From the NCBI GenBank assembly GCA_019310525.1, contig JAFDEE010000022.1:1-37944 (forward strand): a stretch of DNA of 37,944 nt. The letters run 5' to 3'. This stretch comes from Deltaproteobacteria bacterium (lineage in GTDB: Bacteria; Desulfobacterota; DSM-4660; Desulfatiglandales; HGW-15). This document shows positions 30,900 to 37,944 of this stretch, in pieces. Each line of letters opens with the position of its first letter. The stretch's first letter is position 1. The notes below the pieces were generated by a model. The model had not been told where the DNA came from. It saw only the letters and a list, made by a program, of their open reading frames with translations, and searched no databases. Position numbers and translations under genes: made by a program.

Positions 30900-31042
30900 C
30901 GTGCCCGGGAAGGGGAACGGCTTTAGGTAACGGGGTCGTTTCCCCCTTCAAGGTTTATCCGGGGACCATCAGGTAAGGATGTATTCCTTGACAGATCATT
31001 AGGGATCGGCTGAATAAAGCCTGATTTTACAGGAGGAACCCG

Positions 31043-32614
31043 ATGATTATCACGGAAATACTGGCGAGAAACGCTCGGATGTATGGGGATGAGACCGCCC
31101 TGATCGAAAGGGAACCCGCTGTGGGCGGTAGGAGGGCGATCACATGGAAGGAATTTGACGAGACGGCCAACCGGGTTGCCGGCGCCCTCATGGCCGGAGG
31201 AGTCAGGAAAGGGGACAAGGTGGGACTGCTCATGACTAATTGCCTGGAATGGCTCCCCATCTATTTTGGAATCCTTCGGACAGGGGCCTGGGCGGTTCCG
31301 CTCAATTTCAGATTCACGGCGGAAGATATCCGGTACTGCATGGAGGTTGCTGAAGGGCGGGCGTTTATTTTCGGGCAGGAATTCATTGAGCGGATTGACG
31401 AAATCCGGGAAGATCTCGCCTTCGTGAAAGACTACCTGTATGTGGGTCCCCCGGAAAAGAGACCGAAATATGCGGTGAGTTATGAAGAGTTTTTGGAGAA
31501 AGGTTCTCCTTTGGATCCTGGGGTCCAGGTCTCTCTGCTGGACGAGGCGGCCCTCTACTTTACCTCCGGAACCACGGGCCAGCCAAAACCCATTCTCCTC
31601 ACCCATAGGAACCTGGAAGCCGCCGCCGTGACTGAAAACCTGCACCACAAGCAGACCCATACGGATAACTTCCTTTGTATCCCTCCCCTCTACCATACGG
31701 GAGCCAAGATGCACTGGTTCGGCAATCTCATCGTGGGGGCCAAGGCCGTCATCATCAAAGGGGTCAAACCAGAGTGGGTCCTTAAGGTCATCTCCGAGGA
31801 ACAGGTCACGGTGGTGCTTCTCATGGTGCCTTGGGCCCAGGACATCCTGGTGGCCTTGGAAAGGGGTGAAATCCGGCTGGAAGACTACAAGCTGGATCAG
31901 TGGCGTCTAATGCACTGCGGGGCCCAGCCCATTCCACCGGCCCTGATCCAGAACTGGAAGAGTTATTTCCCGGACCAGGACTATGATACAAATTACGGTC
32001 TGAGCGAATCCACGGGCCCCGGGCCCGTCCATCTCGGTATCGAAAACACCCACAAGGTGGGGGCGATCGGGCTCCCGGGATTTGACTGGGAGTGCAGGAT
32101 CGTTGATGAGCATATGAATGATGTCAGGCCTGGAGAGGTGGGGGAGTTGCTGGTCAGGGGGCCGGGTGTCATGAAGGAGTATTACAAGAACCCAGAGGCC
32201 ACGGAGAAGGCCCTGGTGGACGGGTGGCTCCTCACGGGAGACATGGCTCGCTACGACGAGGAAGGATTCATATGGCTGGTGGATCGCAAAAAAGATGTGG
32301 TCATCACGGGAGGGGAAAACATCTTTCCCGTTGAGATCGAAGACTTTTTGAGGCTGAACGCAAAAGTGCTGGATGCGGCGGTCATCGGGATTCCTGATGA
32401 ACGCCTGGGAGAGATTGCAGCAGCCGTCATAAAGGTGAAGCCCGGGAAGGAGATGACCGAAGAAGAGGTAAGGGAATACTGTGAAGCCCTGCCGCGGTAT
32501 AAGAGACCTAGGGTTATCATTTTTGGTGATGTTCCCCGAAACCCCACCGGCAAGATCGAAAAACCGAAATTGAGACGGAAATACAGGGAGATCTCCGCTG
32601 GTGTGAAAAAGTGA
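31043..32614 (+). CDS. AMP-forming acyl-CoA ligase
   Basis: This 523-residue member of the ANL superfamily activates a carboxylic acid as acyl-AMP and then forms the CoA thioester. The phosphate-binding loop YFTSGTTGQPKP lies at about 172-183. The YGLSESTG segment follows, then TGDMARYDEEGF, the hinge DRKKDVVITGGENI, and the catalytic lysine K504 in PTGKIEK. No membrane segment is present. The substrate cannot be read from sequence; medium/long-chain or aromatic acids are possible. An excellent AGGAGG-type site precedes the ATG. It follows the reductive-dehalogenase-like gene by 143 bp on the same strand and may act in the same degradation route. Confidence 0.88.
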   Translation: MIITEILARNARMYGDETALIEREPAVGGRRAITWKEFDETANRVAGALMAGGVRKGDKVGLLMTNCLEWLPIYFGILRTGAWAVPLNFRFTAEDIRYCMEVAEGRAFIFGQEFIERIDEIREDLAFVKDYLYVGPPEKRPKYAVSYEEFLEKGSPLDPGVQVSLLDEAALYFTSGTTGQPKPILLTHRNLEAAAVTENLHHKQTHTDNFLCIPPLYHTGAKMHWFGNLIVGAKAVIIKGVKPEWVLKVISEEQVTVVLLMVPWAQDILVALERGEIRLEDYKLDQWRLMHCGAQPIPPALIQNWKSYFPDQDYDTNYGLSESTGPGPVHLGIENTHKVGAIGLPGFDWECRIVDEHMNDVRPGEVGELLVRGPGVMKEYYKNPEATEKALVDGWLLTGDMARYDEEGFIWLVDRKKDVVITGGENIFPVEIEDFLRLNAKVLDAAVIGIPDERLGEIAAAVIKVKPGKEMTEEEVREYCEALPRYKRPRVIIFGDVPRNPTGKIEKPKLRRKYREISAGVKK

Positions 32615-32871
32615 GCAATCTCTCTTAAAACGGGGGTTTTTTCTTTGTGGCCGGACCCGGTTCTTTAGGCCGCAGTGCCGTTTTTGTTTGACCATTCATG
32701 GTCATGAAAGCGACCTTTTCCCTCCCTTTCGTTTATCCCTTGAAAATCTATCCTCCCTCCGTGATTTTCCAAAAAATGGAAAAACCGGATGACTTTCTGG
32801 TGCCGACGTCATAGAATTTTGTTAACCGCCAGGCCTTTTGGCGGCTTCCAGGCATGAACCCGAGGGGTGCC

Positions 32872-33375
32872 ATGAGGAGAAAGGAAAAGGAAATCAAGGA
32901 TCGCAGTCTCCTTGAGGAGATCCTGCAAAAGGCCCTCGTTTGCCGTCTCGCCCTGTCCGACGGATCCCGTCCCTATGTCGTCCCCCTTTGCTTTGGGTAT
33001 CGGGAAAACACCCTCTATTTTCATTCGGGGATGACGGGTATGAAAATCGAAATCCTCAAGAAAAACAACAAGGTGTGTTTCGAAACAGAGATTGGAGTGG
33101 AAGTCGTTCGCTCTGAGAAGCCCTGCAAATGGAGTATGCATTTCATGAGCGTCATCGGTTTTGGAACCGCTGCCATTATTCTTGAACCCGAAGGGAAACG
33201 AGAGGCCTTGGATATAATCCTATCCCATTACTCGGGCGAAGACGGGCCCTTTGATTACGCCGACGAAACCATTGACAAAACCGTCATCATCCAGGTGGAT
33301 ATCGATTCCATGACAGGAAAGAGTTCCGGCTTAATGCCGTTGAGTGGAGACAAGAACCATTTCAAAAAAGAGTAA
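32872..33375 (+). CDS. pyridoxamine 5'-phosphate oxidase-like flavin protein
   Basis: The 167-residue protein resembles the NimA-like branch of the PNPOx-type split-barrel family. It has an N-terminal LLEEILQKALVCRLALSDGSRPYVVPLCFGY stretch (given here in outline: about 13-45), then LYFHSGMTGMKIEILKKNNKVCFE and a conserved WSMHFMSVIGFGTA segment. These usually bind FMN and form dimers. NimA relatives reduce nitro-compounds, but most are uncharacterised. The ATG at 32872 follows GAGGGG by about 5 nt; an ATG at 32854 would add six residues. A hairpin (CCGCCA/TGGCGG) near 32826-32844 precedes it. Confidence 0.78.
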   Translation: MRRKEKEIKDRSLLEEILQKALVCRLALSDGSRPYVVPLCFGYRENTLYFHSGMTGMKIEILKKNNKVCFETEIGVEVVRSEKPCKWSMHFMSVIGFGTAAIILEPEGKREALDIILSHYSGEDGPFDYADETIDKTVIIQVDIDSMTGKSSGLMPLSGDKNHFKKE

Positions 33376-33644
33376 CTTTTTAGCCTTATGAAATACGTAA
33401 ATAGAGTGACGGCATCCTTTCTGCGCTCGAGAGTCTCACGGGCTGGTCTTTTCAGGCGACTTATCTGCGGGGGATTCCTGCCCCCTCCGCATTTTCGACT
33501 TCATCGAGCAGCGGTTTCCCCCATAGATAAATCACCAAAAGGCGGCGTCCTCCCGACAGTCACTTCGATAAGTATGCTGCCACTCTATCGATAGGCACTA
33601 GGTAGAAAAAAGCTAACTTGTTACAAACAAGAAGGGAATGCGAC

Positions 33645-34688
33645 ATGAAAAACAGAATTCGAATCGATCTTTTCAGTGATACAATCACGCGACCCACTCA
33701 GGGAATGAGGAAGGCTATAGCGGAAGCGGAGGTGGGGGATGAGCAGCAGCGGGAAGATCCCACCGTGAACAGACTCGTTGAGATGGTCTGTGAGCTTTTG
33801 GGAAAAGAAGACGCCTTGTTCCTTCCTTCCGGGACCATGTGTAATCAGGTCTCCATACGGGTTCATTGCAGGCAGGGTGATGAGATCATTATGGACAAGA
33901 CCGCCCATACCCGCAATTTCGAAGGCGGCGGCCCCGCCGCCCTCACGGGTGCACAGGTCTATACCCTCGAAGGAGTACGGGGAGTCTTTACGGCCGGGCA
34001 GCTTGAGGAAGCCGTCCGCCCGGTCGATCCCCATTATCCCCGTTCCAGGATGGTCCTGATTGAGCAGACCTCAAACCTGGGCGGGGGGAGTATCTGGCCC
34101 CTGGATACCCTGAAGGAAGTGTGTGCCGTGGCCCATGAGCATGGGTTGGCCTGTCACATGGACGGGGCTCGCCTGCTCAACGCCGTCGTGGCGACCGGCA
34201 TTTCGGCGAGGGAATATGGCGCCCACTTTGATTCCCTTTGGATCGATTTCAGCAAGGGGCTTGGGGCACCTGTGGGGGCGGCTCTGGCGGGTTCCAGGGA
34301 TTTCATCCGGGAAGCCTGGAGATGGAAGCACCAGTTCGGCGGGGCCATGAGGCAGGCGGGAATCATCGCGGCGGCGGCCGTCTATTCACTTGAAAACCAT
34401 GTCGAACGCCTCGCCGAGGACCATGAAAACGCCAAAATTCTTGAAAGGAAACTAAAGGAAGTGGGGGGCATACGGGTCGAACCGGTTGAAACGAACCTGG
34501 TCTTTTTCGATGTTTCGGGACTGGGTGTGACCTCCGAAGAGTTCAATGCACGTTTGATGGCCCATGGAGTCCGAACTTCCACCCTCGGAAAATATTCAGT
34601 GAGGGCGGTCACCCACCTGGATGTTACCCGTGAACAGGTGGAAGAGGCCGCCGAGATCATGGCTCGGGTGGCGGAGGAACTCTCCTGA
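33645..34688 (+). CDS. ltaE: threonine aldolase-family PLP enzyme
   Basis: The 347-residue protein belongs to the low-specificity L-threonine aldolase family, which cleaves threonine or allo-threonine to glycine and acetaldehyde. It has the N-terminal DLFSDTITRPTQGMRKA, the substrate-loop H88 (DKTAHTRNFEGGG), LIEQTSNLGGGS, HMDGARLLNA and the PLP lysine K204 in DFSKGLGAPVGA. The variant GDEQQREDPT replaces the common GDDVYGEDPT, which may mark a subfamily with different substrates such as beta-hydroxy amino acids. The ATG at 33645 follows AAGGGA. The gene symbol is by family. Confidence 0.88.
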   Translation: MKNRIRIDLFSDTITRPTQGMRKAIAEAEVGDEQQREDPTVNRLVEMVCELLGKEDALFLPSGTMCNQVSIRVHCRQGDEIIMDKTAHTRNFEGGGPAALTGAQVYTLEGVRGVFTAGQLEEAVRPVDPHYPRSRMVLIEQTSNLGGGSIWPLDTLKEVCAVAHEHGLACHMDGARLLNAVVATGISAREYGAHFDSLWIDFSKGLGAPVGAALAGSRDFIREAWRWKHQFGGAMRQAGIIAAAAVYSLENHVERLAEDHENAKILERKLKEVGGIRVEPVETNLVFFDVSGLGVTSEEFNARLMAHGVRTSTLGKYSVRAVTHLDVTREQVEEAAEIMARVAEELS

Positions 34689-34770
34689 GGGAGGAACCAC
34701 TCTTGTTCGAATCAAGGTCGACAGCCCGCCCATAATACTGAATACCGGGAGGATGAAGGACTTGAAACCT

Positions 34771-35550
34771 ATGGAAACCATCAGGAAGATTCCCGTGGGC
34801 TGGCAGACTATGCTTGTAATGGTCCTTCTGGTGACCTCGGCCCTTTTCTATTTCATCCACTATCTCCTTTTCAGAGATCCCCATCACATTTTCATCTTTC
34901 TCCTGGGAGATATGGCCTTTGTTCCCATAGAGGTGCTGCTTGTGACTCTGATTATCCACAGGGTATTGAGCGAGCGCGAAAAGAAGACCCTGATGGAGAA
35001 ACTCAATATGCTCATAGGGGCCTTTTTCAGCGAACTCGGGATGCCGCTTCTGCGTCTCCTGTCCGAGTATGATCTTGGATGCGACACGATCCGGGACGAA
35101 ATCAAGGGAAAAAGTTTTTCGAAGCAGGGATATCCGACATTAAAACAACAGCTTAAGACCCATGACTGCCGAATCGATATACATGAGGGAGACCTGAAAG
35201 CGCTGAGGGATTTCCTGTTCGAAAAAAGAGATTTCTTGCTCCGGATGCTTGAAAACCCCAGTCTTTTCAAACACGATACCTTCACGGATCTCCTTTGGGC
35301 TGTTTTTCACTTGATGGAGGAACTCGTCTACCATAAGGATCTGGACCGACTCTCGGAGGCCGACTCTCGCCATATATCCAAGGACATCAAGCGGGCTTAT
35401 GATCTGACCCTTCTCGAATGGGCGGATTATATGAAATATATGAAGGAGAATTATCCTTATCTCTTCGCCCTGGCCATTCGGACGAACCCATTCAATTCCC
35501 GCACGATGCCTGGGATAGGGGGAGGACATAGGGAGAGGCGGGGAACATGA
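34771..35550 (+). CDS. uncharacterised two-helix membrane protein
   Basis: I do not recognise this 259-residue protein. Two hydrophobic helices (about 9-29 and 35-58) are joined by a short turn with RDPHH, followed by a long, charged, mostly helical cytoplasmic region with REKKTLMEKLNMLIGAFF and several EELV/KDLD-type stretches. It could be a membrane-anchored signalling or scaffold protein, but no catalytic motif is visible. The ATG at 34771 follows AAGGA by 10 nt; an ATG at 34753 directly abuts a GGGAGG. It lies between two PLP-enzyme genes, 82 bp after ltaE. Confidence 0.65.
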   Translation: METIRKIPVGWQTMLVMVLLVTSALFYFIHYLLFRDPHHIFIFLLGDMAFVPIEVLLVTLIIHRVLSEREKKTLMEKLNMLIGAFFSELGMPLLRLLSEYDLGCDTIRDEIKGKSFSKQGYPTLKQQLKTHDCRIDIHEGDLKALRDFLFEKRDFLLRMLENPSLFKHDTFTDLLWAVFHLMEELVYHKDLDRLSEADSRHISKDIKRAYDLTLLEWADYMKYMKENYPYLFALAIRTNPFNSRTMPGIGGGHRERRGT

Positions 35551-35642
35551 TGAAAACAGCCCGGCAGCCCTCTTTCCTGGCAGGAATGATCTTCTCGAAT
35601 CCAAACCCCCGAACACTTTCCGATAAGTAAAGGAGATTTTTC

Positions 35643-36797
35643 ATGGAAAAAAGATATTCAAGCCTCGATACAAAGCTGATCCACGCAGGCGAACTTTTGC
35701 CCCGGCTGGAGGGAGCTGTTATCCAGCCCATTTTTCAGTCTTCCACCTTTGAGTACGGAGGGCAGACCTCTTATCATGACCTCAAGTACATCCGGCTGAA
35801 CAACACTCCCAACCACTTGTCCCTGCATAAAAAGTTGGCGGCCCTTGAAAACGCCGAGTCCGCCCTCGTGATGTCCAGTGGAATGGCGGCCATCACCACT
35901 ACCCTGCTGACAGTCCTTTCCTCTGGAGATCACCTCCTGGCCCAGGACTGCCTTTACGGCGGCACCCATAGCTTCCTGACCGATGATTTGGCCTCCTTCG
36001 GGATCTCTTACGACTTCATCGACGGCAACGACCCGGATTCATGGGAAGAAAAACTCAGACCTTCCACCAAGGCTATACTGGTGGAAAGTATAACTAACCC
36101 ACTCCTTCAGGTGGCGGACCTGAAGGCCGTGGTGGAATTCGCCCGTGAGAAGAAGCTGGTCTCCATGATCGATAACACCTTTGCAAGTCCCGTCAATTTC
36201 CGCCCCCCCGAGTTGGGTTTCGACCTCTCTCTGCACAGCTGCACGAAGTACCTCAACGGGCATTCCGACATCGTGGCCGGCGCCGTCATCGGGAGAAGAG
36301 ACCTGGTGGAGAAGATCTTCCACCGGCTCAACCACCTGGGTGCATCCCTGGATCCCCATGCTTGTTTCCTGCTGCAAAGGGGGATCAAGACCCTCGGGGT
36401 GCGTGTGAGATTCCAGAACCAGAGCGCCCTTCAGATCGCCCGGTTCCTGGAGAACCATCCGGCAGTGGAAAAGGTCAATTACCCCGGCCTGGAAAGCCAT
36501 CCCGATCACGAAAGGGCCGTGGAACTTTTTGACGGATTCGGCGGAATGTTGAGTTTTGAACTCAAAGGAGGCTCTGACCCGGCCCTTCGTTTCATGGAGA
36601 AAACAACCCTGCCGATCGTGGCCCCCAGCCTAGGTGGGGTGGAAACTCTGATCACCCGGCCAGTCACTACCTCCCATTCCGGGATGTCTCCACAGGACCG
36701 GGAGGCCATGGGCATCACCGATGCGCTGATTCGGCTCTCCGTCGGGTTGGAGTCTACGGAAGACCTCATTGAGGATTTCAAAAGGGCCTTGACTTGA
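35643..36797 (+). CDS. Cys/Met-metabolism PLP-dependent enzyme (cystathionine gamma-lyase/synthase type)
   Basis: The 384-residue enzyme belongs to the fold-type I family that handles cystathionine, homocysteine and related sulfur amino acids. It shows the phosphate-binding SSGMAAI (about 78-84), DCLYGGTHSFL, the DNTFASP aspartate region and the PLP lysine in HSCTKYLNGHSDI. GGVETLITRP and SVGLE near the C terminus complete the pattern. The usual YSRxxNPT segment appears as YIRLNNTPN, so the exact substrate is uncertain: lyase, synthase or methionine gamma-lyase-like. It starts with a good AAAGGAG site and ends the cluster. Confidence 0.87.
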   Translation: MEKRYSSLDTKLIHAGELLPRLEGAVIQPIFQSSTFEYGGQTSYHDLKYIRLNNTPNHLSLHKKLAALENAESALVMSSGMAAITTTLLTVLSSGDHLLAQDCLYGGTHSFLTDDLASFGISYDFIDGNDPDSWEEKLRPSTKAILVESITNPLLQVADLKAVVEFAREKKLVSMIDNTFASPVNFRPPELGFDLSLHSCTKYLNGHSDIVAGAVIGRRDLVEKIFHRLNHLGASLDPHACFLLQRGIKTLGVRVRFQNQSALQIARFLENHPAVEKVNYPGLESHPDHERAVELFDGFGGMLSFELKGGSDPALRFMEKTTLPIVAPSLGGVETLITRPVTTSHSGMSPQDREAMGITDALIRLSVGLESTEDLIEDFKRALT

Positions 36798-37272
36798 CTC
36801 CATCCGGATGGATTCATCCCATCGGAAAGCCGGAGATTGAATGATAGTTTCAGAAAAATTCCGGGATGATCAGGGGTTACCCTTCTGGCCTTACTCCCGC
36901 TCGCCCATGGATCAAACCTTTGGATTACCTTCCCAGCAGAAACGAAGAGACGTTATCCTCTTCTTCGATTCCCTTTGATTCCCCTTGATCGGTCTTCATC
37001 CTTAAAGTCGTATGGCCGGGTCAAAAGATGAAGACAGATTCATTCCTCCACAACACCAGGGAAACCTGAAATCGGAACCGCCTGAAATTTTGAAGAAGAA
37101 AAGAGGGGTGGCAACTGTATAGAAATCCCTCCCTCATACCTTGAAATTGTCACTGACAGCAATCTTATCCAAATGTGAGAAGGAAAAAATATCGAATTTG
37201 AATGATTTTGCTCCTTCAATACTTCTTTTTGTGTTTGCTCTTCGATATTTGATGATTCAATGCCGTTTTCTC
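36798..37272. other. 475-bp stretch without a convincing gene
   Basis: A perfect 14-base palindrome (TCCATCCGGATGGA, 36799-36812) follows the stop of the preceding gene and could end its transcript, although no T run follows. Further on, from about 37130, base composition becomes AT-rich. A possible 91-residue reading frame at 37141-37416 starts with TTG, lacks a ribosome binding site and overlaps the csp promoter and leader structure, so I do not call it a gene. Confidence 0.5.
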
Positions 37273-37301
37273 TTGACCTCGAAAAAAAATAGAGATAAAA
37301 A
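37273..37301 (+). promoter_or_regulatory. promoter of the cold-shock gene
   Basis: TTGACC (37273-37278) and TAAAAA (37296-37301) are 17 bp apart, with 5 and 4 matches to the consensus boxes. The transcript would start near 37308, leaving a leader of about 257 nt before the csp start, in line with the long leaders of cold-shock mRNAs. Confidence 0.5.
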
Positions 37302-37321
37302 TTTTATTGTTCGAGTCGTTG

Positions 37322-37359
37322 ATTCGAATGACTTCCCTCTTCGGGGGTCATCCTCGAAT
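37322..37359 (+). promoter_or_regulatory. hairpin in the csp leader
   Basis: ATTCGA (37322-37327) pairs with TCGAAT (37354-37359), ATGAC (37328-37332) with GTCAT (37347-37351), and CCC (37335-37337) with GGG (37343-37345), with small bulges. This 14-bp imperfect stem begins near the predicted 5' end. A second hairpin (GCCCTTC/GAAGGGC, 37436-37454) follows. Confidence 0.45.
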
Positions 37360-37564
37360 GGAAGAAATTGGTATTCGGCCCTGAAAATTATTTTGGGAAC
37401 CCTGGATAGTCTGTGACTAAAATCCCGACAAACGCGCCCTTCAGCAAGAAGGGCAAATAGAGACATCCGCCCTATCGAGACCCTGGGGCTCTTTTATGGT
37501 CTTATGGGGGAAGCGCCCGTGGGTCGTATTGAACAAGGGAACATCAAGAAAGGAGGTCTTCGTT

Positions 37565-37768
37565 TTGGTTCAGAATGGCATTGTCAAGTGGTTCAGTGAC
37601 AAGAAGGGATACGGGTTCATTGAACAAGAAAACGGGCCGGATATCTTCGTCCATTATTCTTATATCAATGCTCCCGGATTTAAGACCCTGGCCAAGGGGG
37701 ATGAAGTTACCTTTGAAATGGAAAACGGGGAGCGGGGCCCCGTGGCCAAGAATGTGACCAAGGTTTAA
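37565..37768 (+). CDS. cold-shock domain protein, CspA family
   Basis: This 67-residue RNA/ssDNA chaperone consists of one cold-shock domain. It has [15 protein letters not shown] with RNP1 (residues 14-19), RNP2 as DIFVHY (26-31), and a C-terminal [17 protein letters not shown] segment, as in CspA/CspD proteins. The start is a TTG with a near-perfect AAAGGAGGT 7 nt upstream; a longer reading from 37496 would add 23 unrelated residues. It probably melts RNA secondary structure and controls its own expression through its long leader, as known for E. coli cspA. Confidence 0.92.
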   Translation: MVQNGIVKWFSDKKGYGFIEQENGPDIFVHYSYINAPGFKTLAKGDEVTFEMENGERGPVAKNVTKV

Positions 37769-37836
37769 AGGGGTAATTCTTAGTAAGGAGAGGAGAAATA
37801 GTCTGTTTTTCCGATATCGTAATTTTAGACAATTTA

Positions 37837-37944
37837 TCCCAAATTATGCGTTAACGGTGTAACTTTCTAAACAAAAGTGCCCCCAAATGTAGTAATAGAA
37901 GGGTATCGAATAAACCACTAAGACTACAAAGGAGGCACTCAAAA
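37837..37944 (+). mobile_element. probable left end of an insertion sequence
   Basis: CCCAAATTATGCGTTAACGG (37839-37858) matches the terminus shared by the two MITE-like copies: copy 2 begins AACCCAAATTATG and copy 1 ends with its reverse complement CGCATAATTTGGG. The following GTGTAAC resembles GCGTAAC at 3-9 of copy 1. About 80 bp further a strong AAAGGAGG (37929-37936) ends the window, as if a gene such as a transposase starts just beyond. The identity of that gene cannot be seen here. Confidence 0.4.

Noticed and set aside
32615-32645. Terminator after the acyl-CoA ligase
   Set aside because: The AAAAC/GTTTT stem is short and AT-rich; too weak to call even though T residues follow.
37141-37416. 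Possible 91-residue gene on the plus strand
   Set aside because: It starts with TTG without a ribosome binding site, has AT-rich composition unlike the coding regions, and overlaps the csp promoter and leader hairpin.

Overview
The window looks like a chromosomal contig from an uncultured anaerobic deltaproteobacterium (Desulfobacterota). This rests on gene order (ribD-ribE-ribBA-ribH-nusB-leuS-lptE-holA, rpsT, murJ), moderately high GC with strong GGAGG-type ribosome binding sites, and accessory genes typical of that group: an NDP-forming acyl-CoA synthetase subunit, a corrinoid/Fe-S reductive-dehalogenase-like protein and a sigma-54 activator with a cysteine-bearing GAF domain. Both ends of the window fall in the same kind of dispersed repeat, which fits an assembly contig broken at repeats.

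Layout. 1-145: right part of a structured MITE-like repeat. 384-8962 (+): housekeeping cluster for riboflavin synthesis, NusB, leucyl-tRNA synthetase, the LPS-assembly lipoprotein LptE and the DNA polymerase III delta subunit. 8959-9228 (-): ribosomal protein S20, tail to tail with holA. 9344-10927 (+): the lipid II flippase MurJ. 11002-11544 (-): an unknown four-helix membrane protein. 11721-11920: an extended -10 promoter followed by serial hairpins without a convincing gene. 12099-13550 (+): a REC-PAS-HisKA protein with a degenerate ATP-binding domain. 13646-13805: a complete MITE-like copy, immediately followed by guaB-guaA (purine synthesis). 16885-18372 (-): a RhlB-like RNA helicase. 18403-18836: an AT-rich segment bounded by inverted repeats and TA duplications, probably a second kind of MITE.

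18904-20711 (+): a PadR-type regulator with a FetA/FetB-type ABC exporter. 20879-22930 (+): an orphan ADP-forming acyl-CoA synthetase alpha subunit and a small exported tandem-repeat protein. 22983-27420 (-): GntR regulator, ornithine aminotransferase, ornithine carbamoyltransferase and a COG2403-type GTPase, which looks like a regulated ornithine-use operon. 27637-29274 (-): a sigma-54 activator, divergent from a reductive-dehalogenase-like gene (29715-30899) that has a candidate -24/-12 promoter. It is followed by an AMP-forming acyl-CoA ligase. 32872-36797 (+): a flavin-reductase-like protein, a threonine aldolase-family enzyme, a two-helix membrane protein and a Cys/Met-metabolism PLP enzyme. 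37565-37768 (+): a cold-shock protein behind a long structured leader. 37837-37944: probable left end of an insertion sequence whose terminus matches the MITE-like repeats.

No tRNA, rRNA or CRISPR array was seen. The most unusual parts are the two miniature-element families, the sigma-54/reductive-dehalogenase-like locus, the ornithine-GTPase operon, the tandem terminators directly in front of nusB, and the hairpin-rich region at 11.7-11.9 kb.
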